Origin: Primorskyibacter flagellatus
Lineage (GTDB): Bacteria > Pseudomonadota > Alphaproteobacteria > Rhodobacterales > Rhodobacteraceae
Assembly: GCF_900176485.1 (NCBI RefSeq)
Contig: NZ_FWYD01000018.1
Span: forward strand, 1 to 64,000
Direction of reading: 5' to 3'
DNA length: 64,000 nt
Position numbers and translations under genes: made by a program. Of the stretch, positions 33,791-43,165 are shown in pieces. Below the pieces are notes generated by a model. The model did no database searches. It saw nothing but the letters and a program-made list of their open reading frames with translations, and was not told the origin of the DNA. Each line of letters begins with the position of its first letter. The stretch's first letter is position 1.

Positions 33791-34081
33791 ATGACACCAC
33801 CCCGATCCGATCAGGGTTTCGTGCGCATGCCCGACGCCGAGTTCGAGGCGATGCTGGCGCGCGCCGCTGAGAAAGGCGCGAAACGCGCGCTGTCCGATGT
33901 CGGCCTCGATGGCAATGAGGCGGCACTCGATATTCGCGACCTGCGATCCTTGCTCGATTGTATTCGGCTGGTGCGCCGCACGGCCATGCAGACGGCCGTT
34001 CGTATGATCACCACCGCCGTGATGCTCGCGCTGCTGGCAGGCATCGCGATCAAGCTCAAAATCTTCGGCGGCGGTCCTTAG
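33791..34081 (+). CDS. Small phage membrane protein (DUF6127-like)
   Basis: A 96-aa protein (MTPPRSDQGFVRMPDAEFEA) with an amphipathic middle (LDIRDLRSLLDCIRLVRRTA) and one C-terminal transmembrane helix (ITTAVMLALLAGIAIKL). It occurs between tail fibre and endolysin genes in similar prophages and may act as a holin or pinholin. The family name is from memory and uncertain. Confidence 0.55.
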   Translation: MTPPRSDQGFVRMPDAEFEAMLARAAEKGAKRALSDVGLDGNEAALDIRDLRSLLDCIRLVRRTAMQTAVRMITTAVMLALLAGIAIKLKIFGGGP

Positions 34082-34113
34082 CAGCGCTCCGCCTCAGTTA
34101 AACTGCCCAATCG

Positions 34114-34138
34114 AACCCGCCCAGTGGCGGGTTTCTTC
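34114..34138 (+). terminator. Intrinsic terminator between tail and lysis genes
   Basis: AACCCGCC (34114-34121) pairs with GGCGGGTT (34126-34133) over a CAGT loop, then TCTTCGTTT. It ends transcription 33 bases after the small membrane gene and 20 bases before the endolysin start. Confidence 0.8.
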
Positions 34139-34157
34139 GTTTCTGGAGGATAATACC

Positions 34158-34832
34158 ATGACCACGACCTTCTGTGATCATTGGCGCGACGTGCCCGAGG
34201 GCATCTGGCGCTGGCCCAACTTCTCGCCCGCCGAGATTGCCTGCCGCGGCACCGGCAAGCTGCTGGTCAACACCCCCGCGCTCGACAAGCTCCAGTCGCT
34301 GCGCGACCGGCTCGGCAAACCACTGATCGTTCGCTCTGCCTATCGTAGTCCTGAGCACAATCGTGCCGTTGGCGGCGCGACGCGCTCAAAACACATGCTT
34401 GGGGCGGCCTTCGACATCGCCATGTAGAACCACGACCCGGTCGCGTTCGAGGCAGCGGCACGGGCCGTCGGCTTCCTCGGCTTCGGCTTTTACCCGCGCT
34501 CCGGCTTCATGCATATCGATCTCGGCCCCGCCCGCCAGTGGGGCGAACGGTTCCCCGTCCGGACGTCGGCCTTCGCGGCGGAAATCCCGCCAGCGCGTGA
34601 GGTTCTGGCCGACAGCCGCACCATGAAGGGTGGCGGGGCGGCTGGAGTCGCGACGCTGGGCGCGGCCGGGGTCGAAGTCGCCCAGAACATCTTGACCGAG
34701 ACCCAGTCCGCGGTCCTGCCGCTGGCGCCATACCTCGACACGCTCCGTTGGGTTTTCATCGCCGTGGCGCTTGGGGGCATCGCCGTTACGATCTATGCGC
34801 GCCTCGATGATTGGAAACGGGGGCAGCGATGA
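34158..34832 (+). pseudogene. M15-type endolysin interrupted by an in-frame amber codon
   Basis: The frame encodes an M15A peptidase-like domain (FSPAEIACRGTGKLLVNTPA, PLIVRSAYRSPEHNRAVGG, SKHMLGAAFDIAM with the first His/Asp zinc ligands). It hits TAG at 34425-34427, then continues in the same frame NHDPVAFEAAARAVGFLGF, SGFMHIDLGP with the third ligand, a linker and a transmembrane segment ending DDWKRGQR. One base change would restore 224 codons. As written, the product would stop at 89 residues and lack a zinc ligand. The gene is either a fresh pseudogene or expressed by amber suppression or readthrough. The ATG follows TGGAGGATAATACC. Confidence 0.8.
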
Positions 34833-35086
34833 TCGCAACCTTGATGGGTGGTATCGCCGCCAGCCCGATTGGGCGCGCCGCCCTGCGCTACGGCACCATT
34901 GCCCTCACCATCGTCCTGTTCCTGCTGGCGATCCGCCACGCCGGGGAGCGCGCAGGGCGGCTTGCAGAACGCTTTGAGACCACGGAGAAGACCAATGCAA
35001 TCCAACGCCAGATGCTGGAGGCGGCGGCTCGCCGTCCTCGTGATCGCGACCAGCTGGTTGACCGGCTGCGCGACGGCGGGTTTTGA
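34829..35086 (+). CDS. Inner-membrane spanin-like protein (copy 2)
   Basis: The 85-aa product MIATLMGGIAASPIGRAALR has a transmembrane helix (YGTIALTIVLFLLAI) and a coiled-coil tail (RFETTEKTNAIQRQMLEAAA). It has the same length as copy 1 at 20612-20869 with scattered substitutions. It starts by ATGA overlap with the endolysin frame and overlaps the lipoprotein gene. Confidence 0.65.
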   Translation: MIATLMGGIAASPIGRAALRYGTIALTIVLFLLAIRHAGERAGRLAERFETTEKTNAIQRQMLEAAARRPRDRDQLVDRLRDGGF

Positions 35087-35252
35087 TGCGTACGGCGTGG
35101 TGGCCTGTCCGCCCGTCGTCGAGTACAGCCGCGAGGTCCAAGCACGCGCGGCCGTGGAACTCAACTCGTTGCCTTATGGCTCGACCATTGCCGGGATGCT
35201 GAGCGACTACGCCGTGATACGCGAACAATCTCGAAGATGCGCTTCCATCTAA
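34995..35252 (+). CDS. Outer-membrane spanin-like lipoprotein (copy 2)
   Basis: From ATG 34995, preceded by GGAGAAG, the 85-aa protein reads MQSNARCWRRRLAVLVIATS with lipobox WLTGCA. The mature part (VVACPPVVEYSREVQARAAV) parallels copy 1. It is nested out of frame in the 3' part of the i-spanin gene. Confidence 0.65.
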   Translation: MQSNARCWRRRLAVLVIATSWLTGCATAGFDAYGVVACPPVVEYSREVQARAAVELNSLPYGSTIAGMLSDYAVIREQSRRCASI

Positions 35253-35603
35253 GGCATTTCTTGCTTTGGTCTCATCTTTAGCCACGTCACGCAGTTTCGC
35301 TCCTTTTCTCGTAATCGCTGAATGCTTTCTTCACCCATCCCAGCACCTCGGCGGCGGCTTCGAACATCGCCTTCAGGTGGGGCGCGTCCACTTTTTCAAT
35401 CAGCTTAAGCAGGTGAACCATCCTCTATTGCAGGCGGTGCCGCGGATCGCGGTCTGTTTCGCCGCCTATTCAATCTGCTGTTGCTCCGCTGGACTTGAAC
35501 TCATCACTCGTCCGGGGCGAGTTGCATCACGAATGTTCCATGATAGTATCAAATAACGAAAGCGAGATTCGATAACGAGAGACGATAGTGGAAGATTTGA
35601 GAG
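35253..35603. other. Junction between phage module and chromate genes
   Basis: Mostly non-coding. On the minus strand 35287-35421 encodes MVHLLKLIEKVDAPHLKAMF and EAAAEVLGWVKKAFSDYEKR to a stop, which looks like the tail of a larger lost protein; I cannot name it. The right end (35540-35600) is AT-rich and should contain the padR promoter; CGATA occurs twice there and could mark an operator. Confidence 0.35.
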
Positions 35604-35921
35604 ATGGAGCATCAGGAGCTGCTGTCGGGGTTCATACGCCTCCACGTGCTGCATCACGCCGCGGAGGGCGACCTCTACGGCCAATGGATGATCGAGGAGC
35701 TTGCGCGGCACGGCTACAAGGTCAGCCCCGGCACGCTCTATCCGATGCTTCACGCGATGGAACGGAAAGGCTACCTTGTATCCCGCACCGAGCGCGCCGG
35801 CCGCTCGCACCGCCGCATCTACCAGGCCACGCCCTATGGCGTCGAAGCGCTCAGAATGGCGCACGAAAAAATCCGGGAGCTGTTTCGTGAGGTCGTCGCC
35901 GGAGACGATGCAGGCGGATAG
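35604..35921 (+). CDS. PadR-family transcriptional regulator
   Basis: A 105-aa PadR winged helix: HVLHHAAEGDLYGQWMIEEL, then HGYKVSPGTLYPMLHAMERK (recognition helix with the PGTLYPxLxxLE motif), the wing GYLVSRTERAGRSHRRIYQA and a dimerisation helix. Its 3' end overlaps the chromate transporter start by 14 bases. PadR-ChrA pairs are known, with the regulator presumably repressing the transporter until chromate or another signal is present. Confidence 0.85.
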   Translation: MEHQELLSGFIRLHVLHHAAEGDLYGQWMIEELARHGYKVSPGTLYPMLHAMERKGYLVSRTERAGRSHRRIYQATPYGVEALRMAHEKIRELFREVVAGDDAGG

Positions 35922-37104
35922 GCCCGGGCCGCAGGGTTCGGCGGGCGAGGTATTTCGCGCCTTCCTGAAGCTCGGGCTCACCTCTTTCGGAGGACCGATC
36001 GCCCATCTCGGCTATTTCCGCGACGAGTTGGTCGTGCGCCGCAAGTGGATCGATGAGGCCGGCTATGCCGATCTCGTCGCGCTCTGCCAGTTCCTGCCCG
36101 GCCCGGCGTCGAGCCAGGTCGGCTTCGCGCTCGGCCTGCTGCGCGGCGGTCCGCTCGGCGCGGCCGCGGCCTGGGCCGCCTTCACGCTGCCCTCGGCGCT
36201 CCTGCTCGTCTTGTTCGCGTTTAGCGCCACAGCATTCGACGGACACCTGGGCACGGGGCTGATTCACGGGCTGAAGGTGGTCGCCGTCGCCGTCGTGGCA
36301 CAGGCGGTCTGGGGCATGGCGAAAAGTCTGACCCCGGACCGGGAGCGGGCGAGCATCGCGCTCGTCGCCGTGCTGATTGTCGTCTTCGCGGCCGGCTCTT
36401 TTGGGCAGATCGCCGCCATCGTCATCGGCGGGCTCGCTGGCCTGATCCTCTGCCGGGACGCTGCCGCGCCCGTCGCCGGCCATCTGGCCTTCGCCGTTCC
36501 GAAGCGGATCGGCGTCATTTCGCTCGCGCTTTTTTTCCTTCTGCTTGTCCTGCTGCCCCTCGCCGCGGGCACAGCACAGGGCGTCGCCCTGTTCGACGCT
36601 TTCTACCGAGCCGGATCGCTCGTGTTCGGCGGCGGCCATGTCGTGCTGCCACTCTTGCAGGCGGAGGTCGTGCCGCCGGGCTGGGTGAGCGACGACTCGT
36701 TCCTGGCTGGATATGGTGCCACGCAGGCCGTGCCGGGTCCGCTCTTCACCTTCTCCGCCTATCTCGGCGCAGTGATGGGGCCGGAGCCAAACGGCCTCGC
36801 CGGTGCGGCGATCGCGCTCGTTGCGATCTTCCTGCCGGGCTTCCTGCTGCTGATTGGCGCACTTCCGTTCTGGGACGCCTTCCGGTCGCGGCCGGTCACA
36901 CAGGCCGCCATGCGCGGCGCGAATGCAGCCGTGGTCGGCATCCTCGGCGCGGCGCTCTACAATCCGGTCTGGACCAGCGCGGTCCTCGATCCCTACGATT
37001 TCGCACTCGCCCTGTCTGGCTTCATCCTGCTCACCGTCTGGAAGATGCCGCCGTGGGTGGTGGTTCTTTTGCTCGCGGCCGGGGGCGTAGGGCTCGCGCT
37101 CTGA
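35908..37104 (+). CDS. chrA: Chromate efflux transporter
   Basis: I start at ATG 35908 (MQADRPGPQGSAGEVFRAFL), with GGAG seven bases upstream; the frame is open further left but overlaps padR. This 398-aa two-domain CHR protein repeats the family motif: FLKLGLTSFGGPIAHLGYF with LCQFLPGPASSQVGFALG in the first half, and AGSLVFGGGHVVLPLLQAE with ATQAVPGPLFTFSAYLG in the second. About ten transmembrane helices are visible. It exports chromate using the proton gradient. Confidence 0.9.
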   Translation: MQADRPGPQGSAGEVFRAFLKLGLTSFGGPIAHLGYFRDELVVRRKWIDEAGYADLVALCQFLPGPASSQVGFALGLLRGGPLGAAAAWAAFTLPSALLLVLFAFSATAFDGHLGTGLIHGLKVVAVAVVAQAVWGMAKSLTPDRERASIALVAVLIVVFAAGSFGQIAAIVIGGLAGLILCRDAAAPVAGHLAFAVPKRIGVISLALFFLLLVLLPLAAGTAQGVALFDAFYRAGSLVFGGGHVVLPLLQAEVVPPGWVSDDSFLAGYGATQAVPGPLFTFSAYLGAVMGPEPNGLAGAAIALVAIFLPGFLLLIGALPFWDAFRSRPVTQAAMRGANAAVVGILGAALYNPVWTSAVLDPYDFALALSGFILLTVWKMPPWVVVLLLAAGGVGLAL

Positions 37105-37274
37105 CCGCCGCTCGCTCGGATTCTGCGGCCAAAGCTAGGAACGCATCCGCAGCGACCGGATTTCAGATCTGCGCTCAAGAAGGATACGGGAGCGCCGCGC
37201 GTTCCGCTTGCGGCTGGACTTCAAGTTCCACGGCACAGGTGGATATCTTGTCCGGATAGGAGGCGCGCAATCTG

Positions 37275-37629
37275 CGATCTCATCTCATTTCCAATCCTTG
37301 ACCACGCCGCAACGTCTTGGGTCGTTTTCACCGATCCGCAGGTGGCGAGTGTCGCACTAACCGAGGCGCAAGCCCGCGCCGCTGGGGATGAGGTGAAAAC
37401 TTGGGTTCTGCCGATCGACAGCGTGCCCCGAGCCATTGCGGGGTGCGACACGCGAGGGCCGATTGAGCTGATGATTGATGCGGATGCCGATCGCCTGCTC
37501 GGCGGCGCAATCACCGCGCGCGAACGGTCCGACAGTGTGCAGACGTTTGCAATGGCGCGGAAACTCGGCATGACAACAAAGGCACTGGGCCAGACGATCT
37601 GCCCCTGCCTGACCTTGGTCGAGGCCTGA
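37275..37629 (+). pseudogene. Mercuric reductase/flavoprotein disulfide reductase, C-terminal fragment
   Basis: The frame reads ILDHAATSWVVFTDPQVASV, ALTEAQARAAG, VLPIDSVPRAIAGCDTRG, DADADRLLGGAI and stops after GQTICPCLTLVEA. This matches the dimerisation domain of MerA or dihydrolipoamide dehydrogenase. The N-terminal FAD/NAD domains and the final ~30 residues with the MerA vicinal cysteines are absent. It is a remnant of a mercury-resistance or related gene within the metal cluster. Confidence 0.7.
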
Positions 37630-37753
37630 GACTGGACGGCTCGCCGGAATCGGCGTCGATGATCACTCCGCCGCGAAAACGGACGAACTACGGTATAATA
37701 CCAGCCCGGATCCCGCGCGTTCACTTCACTAATCAAATCCCCTTTTGCCGACG

Positions 37754-38233
37754 TCAGGCAGCGGAGTAGCTGGTGAAGACTTCGGTCGAACCGTCGCGCC
37801 GGATGAGGAAGACCTCATAGGCTTCACGCTCGCTTTCACGCCCCATCCCGGGTGAGCCGTAGGGCATGCCGGGCACCGCAAGACCGACCGCGTCAGGGCG
37901 TTCATCGAGCAACCGGCGAATGTCGGCAACCGGTACATGGCCTTCGATCATGTAACCCTCGATCCTCGCCGTATGGCAGGAACTCATCTTCGGCGGGATG
38001 CCGTTGTCGAGCTTATACCGCATCAAGAGCGTCCCGAAGCTGCGCTCGGTCGTAACTGCGAAGCCGTTATTTTCGAGGATCTCTATCCAAGCTGTGCAGC
38101 AGCCACAGTTCGGGTCTTTCAGCACATGAATTGCCGGTCCGACGTCTTGTGCCAGCGCTTGTAGGGGCGATGTCGCTAACAGGGCTGTTCCGCCGATCAG
38201 GATCGCGCGGCGTGAGAGAGTATCTTGGATCAT
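37754..38233 (-). CDS. Periplasmic DUF411 metal-binding protein
   Basis: From ATG 38233, after AAAGGAAAACCAG, the protein has 159 aa. It has a Tat-like leader (SRRAILIGGTALLATSPLQA), then the DUF411 core with the CGCC motif (VLKDPNCGCCTAWIEILENN), MSSCHTARIEGYMIEGHVP and the VGLAVPGMPYGSPGM block. DUF411 proteins are associated with copper and silver resistance. It lies 67 bases downstream of the copper ATPase gene and is probably co-transcribed. Confidence 0.8.
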   Translation of the reverse strand: MIQDTLSRRAILIGGTALLATSPLQALAQDVGPAIHVLKDPNCGCCTAWIEILENNGFAVTTERSFGTLLMRYKLDNGIPPKMSSCHTARIEGYMIEGHVPVADIRRLLDERPDAVGLAVPGMPYGSPGMGRESEREAYEVFLIRRDGSTEVFTSYSAA

Positions 38234-38300
38234 CTGGTTTTCCTTTCCAGGTGGGGTGTTGAAATGGTCTGGCGCAACAGTTCGGGCCAAAGGCCGGAGG

Positions 38301-40634
38301 TCAGAGATCAATCCGCCTGAGCCGCAGGGCGTTGGTGATCACCGAAACGGAAGACAGGCTCATTGCCGCTGCCGCGATCATCGGCGACAGCAACAGTCCG
38401 GTGACTGGATAAAGCAGCCCTGCCGCGATCGGGACACCGACAGCGTTGTAAGCGAAGGCGAAGAACAGGTTCTGTTTGATATTGCGCAGCGTGGCGCGGG
38501 CCAGCTTTCGTGCTCGGACGATGCCCATGAGATCGCCTCCGAGCAAAGTGATGCCCGCGCTTTCCATCGCAACATCGGCGCCGGTGCCCATTGCGATGCC
38601 GACGTCGGCGGCGGCGAGAGCTGGGGCATCATTCACCCCGTCGCCTGCCATCGCGATCTTGTGGCCGTCTCGGCGCAACTCATCGATCAGGTTCTTCTTG
38701 TCCTCGGGCAAGACGCCGGCCCGGACCTCATCGATACCGAGCTTGCCTGCCACCGCCTGTGCGGTGCGTTCGTTATCGCCAGTTGCCATGATGACGCGCA
38801 GGCCTTGGCTGTGAAGTTCCTTGATCGCCTGCGCGGTGCTGTCCTTGATCGGGTCGGCCACCGCCACGATACCCGCAAGGGCCCCATCAACTGCGACGAA
38901 CATCGCGGTCTTGCCCTCCGCGCGCAGGGAGTCTGCTTTTTCTTCGGCCCGTGCAGTGTCCAGCGCCAGGTCCTGCATCATCGCCGTATTGCCGAGAGCG
39001 ACAGCATGCTCGCCGACCTTGCCGCGAACACCCTTGCCGGTGACGGCCTCAAAATCCGCAGCCTCCTGCCGGGTGGCACCTTGCGCCTCGGCACCTTCGA
39101 CGATGGCCTCAGCAAGCGGGTGTTCAGAACCGCGCTCCAATGCTGCGGCCAGTGACAGGAGGTCGGCTTCACTGACCTCGCCAAGGGCTACCGTATCGGT
39201 CAGCTTTGGCTTGCCCATCGTGAGCGTACCGGTCTTGTCGACAATCAGTGTATCGACGCCCGCCATGCGCTCCAGCGCTTCGGCATCCTTGATCAGCACC
39301 CCCACTTGCGCGCCGCGTCCCGCCGCTGTGGTGATCGAAATCGGCGTGGCAAGACCCAGTGCACAGGGGCAGGCAATGATCAGCACTGAGACGGCGGAGG
39401 CGATCGCGAAGACCAGTGCCGGTTCAGGCCCGAAGATCATCCAGACGATAAAGGCGAGAATTGCCACCCCGACTACGGTCGGCACAAAAATCGCCGAGAC
39501 CCGGTCTGCCATCCCCTGGATGGGAGCGCGTGACCGGCGTGCGTTCGATACCATCGTCACGATCTGCGCCAGCACCGTATCGGCACCGACCTTGCCTGCC
39601 TCGATCACGAGGCTGCCATTCTTGTTGATCGTGGCCCCGGTCACTGCATCGCCTGGACTCTTTTCCACCGGCATGGATTCACCGGTCAGCATGCTTTCGT
39701 CCAGATTGGAACGCCCTTCGATCACGGTACCATCCACTGGCACGGCATCGCCCGGACGCACGCGCAGCCGGTCTCCCTCCATGATGTTTTCCAACGGAGC
39801 ATCATATTCGGTGCCGTCCGGCAGGATACGTCGCGCGGTCTTCGGCGCGAGATCGAGTAGCGCGCGTATTGCGTCGCCGGTGCGCTCGCGGGCCCGCAGT
39901 TCAAGCACCTGACCCACGAAGACCAATGTGATGATCACCACCGCCGCCTCGAAATAGGTGCCGACGCCTTGGCCCATGCGATAGGCATCCGGAAACACAC
40001 CCGGCAGGAATGTCGCGACCAGCGAGTAGAGATAAGCGGCCCCCACGCCCAGACTGATCAGCGTCCACATGTTCGGGGACCGGTTCACCACCGAATCCCA
40101 GCCACGCTTGAAGAACGGCAAGGCCGCCCAGAACACTATGGGTGTTGCCAGAACAAACTCCAGATAGCTGGCAGTCTGATGGCCGATCCAGTCGCGGACC
40201 GGCAGACCGACCAACTCGCCCATCGTCAGAACGATGAGTGGGACCGCCGCCGCCGCCGAAATCCACGTTCTGCGCGTGAAGTCGGTGAGTTCTTCGCTGG
40301 GCTCGTCTGAGGGCACCATCGGTTCGAGCGCCATGCCGCAGATCGGACAGGGCCCGGGCTCATCGCGGACAATCTCGGGGTGCATCGGGCAGGTGTACTG
40401 TACGTCGGCCGATGCAGGTTTCGTTCGCCCGGCAGCGCGCCCTGAGGCATAGAACCACGGGTCGCCCTTGAACTTCGTCTGGCACTTCTCAGAGCAAAAA
40501 TGGAAGGTCTTGTTCTCGAACTCTGCGTGGCGCGTGTCGGCACCAACCGCCACAGTCATTCCGCAGACCGGATCCTTTGCCGTCTCGGCCCCCTCCGGAA
40601 TGGTGGAATTCGCGTGTGAATGATCGTGTTCCAT
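38301..40634 (-). CDS. copA: Cu(I) P-type ATPase with YHS and heavy-metal-binding N-domains
   Basis: A 777-aa P1B-ATPase. The N-terminus has a His-rich start, a YHS domain (DPVCGMTV at 21-28, [12 protein letters not shown] at 44-55) and an HMBD zinc-ribbon ([10 protein letters not shown]...[10 protein letters not shown], 80-105) instead of the usual CxxC HMA domain. The core shows [13 protein letters not shown], the transport motif [10 protein letters not shown], the phosphorylation site [11 protein letters not shown], an HP locus ([13 protein letters not shown]) and [10 protein letters not shown]. These point to Cu+ export to the periplasm. It leads a minus-strand pair with DUF411. Confidence 0.9.
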   Translation of the reverse strand: MEHDHSHANSTIPEGAETAKDPVCGMTVAVGADTRHAEFENKTFHFCSEKCQTKFKGDPWFYASGRAAGRTKPASADVQYTCPMHPEIVRDEPGPCPICGMALEPMVPSDEPSEELTDFTRRTWISAAAAVPLIVLTMGELVGLPVRDWIGHQTASYLEFVLATPIVFWAALPFFKRGWDSVVNRSPNMWTLISLGVGAAYLYSLVATFLPGVFPDAYRMGQGVGTYFEAAVVIITLVFVGQVLELRARERTGDAIRALLDLAPKTARRILPDGTEYDAPLENIMEGDRLRVRPGDAVPVDGTVIEGRSNLDESMLTGESMPVEKSPGDAVTGATINKNGSLVIEAGKVGADTVLAQIVTMVSNARRSRAPIQGMADRVSAIFVPTVVGVAILAFIVWMIFGPEPALVFAIASAVSVLIIACPCALGLATPISITTAAGRGAQVGVLIKDAEALERMAGVDTLIVDKTGTLTMGKPKLTDTVALGEVSEADLLSLAAALERGSEHPLAEAIVEGAEAQGATRQEAADFEAVTGKGVRGKVGEHAVALGNTAMMQDLALDTARAEEKADSLRAEGKTAMFVAVDGALAGIVAVADPIKDSTAQAIKELHSQGLRVIMATGDNERTAQAVAGKLGIDEVRAGVLPEDKKNLIDELRRDGHKIAMAGDGVNDAPALAAADVGIAMGTGADVAMESAGITLLGGDLMGIVRARKLARATLRNIKQNLFFAFAYNAVGVPIAAGLLYPVTGLLLSPMIAAAAMSLSSVSVITNALRLRRIDL

Positions 40635-40702
40635 ATTCTGCCAACTTTCATCTGATTTGTTTCAGCCTCGGGTGTCCTGCGGCTGGAAGCTCAAGCTATT
40701 TC

Positions 40703-42010
40703 TCAATGGTGATCATGATTTCCCGCTCTGATCGGATTGCGCGCCAGGAAAACCCGGACGAACAGGAACACCAATGCCATGCCGACGATGCCGATCACGA
40801 CAATCAGCGGATCGGACTGCCATTTCATCGCGGCGAATGCGGCCAGCACCACGGCATCGAGAGTGATGGCGGTCAACAACACCCAGCCACGCGCGCCGAT
40901 CTCCTCGCGCAGATGCCGGAACACGCCGAAGTGGATGATCATGTCCATCACCAGGTAGAAGAAGGCGCCAAGCGAGGCGATCCGGCTGAGGTCGAAGAAG
41001 ACCGTCAGAAAGCCAGCGATGACGACTGTGTAGACTAGCGTGTGATCCTTGATCGTGCCCGGCATTCCGAAATGGCTGTGCGGGATCATCTTCATGTCGG
41101 TCAGCATGGCCAGCATCCGCGTAACGGCGAAAACGCTCGCAATCAGACCCGAGGCCGTTGCAACAAGCGCCAACGCCACGGTCAGGTAGAAGCCGGTTTG
41201 ACCGAGCGAGGGCTGGGCTGCCTCGGCCAGCGCATAGTCCTTCGCCGCCACGATGCGGTCGAGCGGAAGGCTGGAACCGACAGCAAAGGCGACCAGCAGA
41301 TAGACGACAACGCAGATCGCGATGGATAGAACAATGGCACGGCCGACGTTGCGATGGGGGTCGGTGACCTCGGCACCGCTGTTGGTGATCGTGGTGAAGC
41401 CCTTGAAAGCGAGGATCGACAGCGCAACCGATGCCACGAAGCCGGTGGTGCCCGCGTCCCCGCCCGTCGCCTCGAACGACAGACCGCTGGCCCAAAGCGC
41501 GGAAACGCCGAATAGCGCGATACCGCCCACCTTCAGCACGGCCATGACGATGGAAAAAAGCCCGACCGAACGGCTGCCCGAGACGTTCACCAGATATGCG
41601 AAGACGATCAGCCCGACGCCGAGAACCGGCACGAGAACGCTTTCTGGATCGCCGCCAAACGCCTTCAGCGTGTAGGTTCCGAAGGTGCGCGCGACCAGGC
41701 TTTCGTTGATGACCATCGACAGCGCCATCAGCAGCGAGGCGCCCGCCGCGACAGTCGTCGGCCCATAGGCCTTCTTCAGGATCATCCCGATGCCGCCCGC
41801 AGACGGAAAAGCGTTCGACATCTTGATGTAGGTGTAGGCGCTGAAAGCGGTCACGATCGCGCCCACGACGAACGAGAGCGGGAAAAGCGGTCCGGCCAGT
41901 TCGGCGATCTGGCCGGTCAATGCGAAGATACCAGCGCCGATCATCACACCGGTACCCATGGCCACTGCGCCCGCAAGGGTAATGCTGTTCTTCTTGTAAT
42001 CGTTTGTCAT
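40703..42010 (-). CDS. APC-family amino acid permease
   Basis: I start at ATG 42010 (MTNDYKKNSITLAGAVAMGT), which overlaps the TVP38 gene's stop; this gives 435 aa with about 12 hydrophobic helices. The APC signature GVMIGAGIFALTGQIAELAG near the start and FKGFTTITNSGAEVTDPHRN in helix 6 are clear. Its substrate is unknown. An amino acid permease within a copper cluster is unusual; it could import a ligand-forming amino acid or simply be cargo. Confidence 0.8.
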   Translation of the reverse strand: MTNDYKKNSITLAGAVAMGTGVMIGAGIFALTGQIAELAGPLFPLSFVVGAIVTAFSAYTYIKMSNAFPSAGGIGMILKKAYGPTTVAAGASLLMALSMVINESLVARTFGTYTLKAFGGDPESVLVPVLGVGLIVFAYLVNVSGSRSVGLFSIVMAVLKVGGIALFGVSALWASGLSFEATGGDAGTTGFVASVALSILAFKGFTTITNSGAEVTDPHRNVGRAIVLSIAICVVVYLLVAFAVGSSLPLDRIVAAKDYALAEAAQPSLGQTGFYLTVALALVATASGLIASVFAVTRMLAMLTDMKMIPHSHFGMPGTIKDHTLVYTVVIAGFLTVFFDLSRIASLGAFFYLVMDMIIHFGVFRHLREEIGARGWVLLTAITLDAVVLAAFAAMKWQSDPLIVVIGIVGMALVFLFVRVFLARNPIRAGNHDHH

Positions 42011-42681
42011 TGCTTTCCCTTCCCAGGCAATTTTCGTATCGCCAGCCAGAGCAGCGGTCCCCCGGTCACAAGCCCAAGGCCAAGCACCGCCCATGTCGCC
42101 CGGCCAAGGTCTCCGCTGATCGCCTCACCGCCAAAATGGGCGAGCAGGAAGCTCGCCGGCACGATTCCCGCCAGCGTCGCCAGTGCGAAACGCCAGGCGT
42201 GCAGTCGGCTTAATCCGGCCGCGTAGCTGATCATGTCGAAGGATACGAAGGGCATCAGGCGACTTGCAAAGACTGTCGCCGTCAATGCGGTTTGCGATCC
42301 AAGCAGCCCTGCATCGACCCGAGCGCCGAACACCCGCCGCAAGACATCATGCCCCAGAACCCGCGCCAGGCCAAACGCGATCAGCGCCCCAAGCTCGGCA
42401 CCGATCACGACCTGTACCGTTCCCCAGAGATGCCCGTAGGCCGCCCCCGCTGCCAGCGCGATCGGCGCACTCGGGATTGGGCTGGCCACGACGGCAATGG
42501 TCATGAGCGTGACGATCAGAACCGGCCCCCATAAACCAGCGCGCGCGACCAGCATCTCCAAGCGCTCGCCGTCCATCAGTTCGCGCATCTCGGTGAACAC
42601 CGAAGGTACGAACAGCCAGATGCCGAGCAGGACGATCCCGAGGATCAAGAGCGTCGCGAAGATGCCGGTTCGCGGGCTCAT
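42007..42681 (-). CDS. TVP38/TMEM64 (DedA-like) membrane protein
   Basis: A 224-aa membrane protein with five to six helices. The SNARE-associated/DedA-like core is visible: VVASPIPSAPIALAAGAAYG, WGTVQVVIGAELGALIAFGL, FASRLMPFVSFDMISYAAGL. Members act in lipid scrambling and envelope homeostasis and are common beside metal-resistance genes. It is coupled to the downstream permease (ATGA at 42007-42010). Confidence 0.75.
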   Translation of the reverse strand: MSPRTGIFATLLILGIVLLGIWLFVPSVFTEMRELMDGERLEMLVARAGLWGPVLIVTLMTIAVVASPIPSAPIALAAGAAYGHLWGTVQVVIGAELGALIAFGLARVLGHDVLRRVFGARVDAGLLGSQTALTATVFASRLMPFVSFDMISYAAGLSRLHAWRFALATLAGIVPASFLLAHFGGEAISGDLGRATWAVLGLGLVTGGPLLWLAIRKLPGKGKQ

Positions 42682-42682
42682 A

Positions 42683-42889
42683 TCAGGTCGCCTCTACGGC
42701 CTTCGCCTGAAGGTCGCGGACCTGGCCTGCGACGGCAGTCAACGCGCCGATGTCGCCCGCCTGCATCGTTGCCACGGGGTAAATCTCTGTCATCACGCCG
42801 GAGCCGTGGTTTGCCAGCAATTTACATGTGCGGGCCTGCAATTCGTCGATACCCGCGCCATCGGTCATTCTATATATTATATAGGTCAT
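42683..42889 (-). CDS. Small hypothetical protein of the copper cluster
   Basis: A 68-aa protein (MTYIIYRMTDGAGIDELQAR) starting after AAGGGAG with eight-base spacing, which supports it as real. It contains one Cys and two Met but no recognisable domain. It ends one base before the TVP38 start region, so they are probably co-transcribed. Confidence 0.5.
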   Translation of the reverse strand: MTYIIYRMTDGAGIDELQARTCKLLANHGSGVMTEIYPVATMQAGDIGALTAVAGQVRDLQAKAVEAT

Positions 42890-42905
42890 TGTTATTTTCT
42901 CCCTT

Positions 42906-43034
42906 TCAATTGCGAAGATATTTGATCAGCGCGGCTATGGCCAAAACGACGAGCACAAGAACCAGAAGGCAAGCAATCAAGCCAAAACCCATTCCGAAAC
43001 CCATCCCATAGCCCATTTCGTTTCCGTTCATCAT
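42906..43034 (-). CDS. Small Met/Gly-rich membrane peptide
   Basis: From ATG 43034, after GGAGAGACGTC, the 42-aa product has a Met/Gly N-terminus (MMNGNEMGYGMGFGMGFG) and one transmembrane helix (LIACLLVLVLVVLAIAAL) ending KYLRN. Short peptides of this type accompany copper-resistance multicopper oxidases; the Met residues could bind Cu(I). Function is inferred only from context. Confidence 0.5.
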   Translation of the reverse strand: MMNGNEMGYGMGFGMGFGLIACLLVLVLVVLAIAALIKYLRN

Positions 43035-43165
43035 GACGTCTCTCCAATAGCGACTGTTACAGTAGGTGCCTCTTGTTCGACCCCTGCGGATTTGAAGGAA
43101 CAAAAACGCAGGGTTGATCGAGGGCGCGTTGTAATGGGCGCTCGTTCCGAGCGCCCATTCTCAGG

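Noticed and set aside
35851-36639. 262-aa minus-strand ORF
   Set aside because: Antisense to chrA, whose plus-strand motifs are unmistakable; low-complexity Arg/Glu/Gln content.
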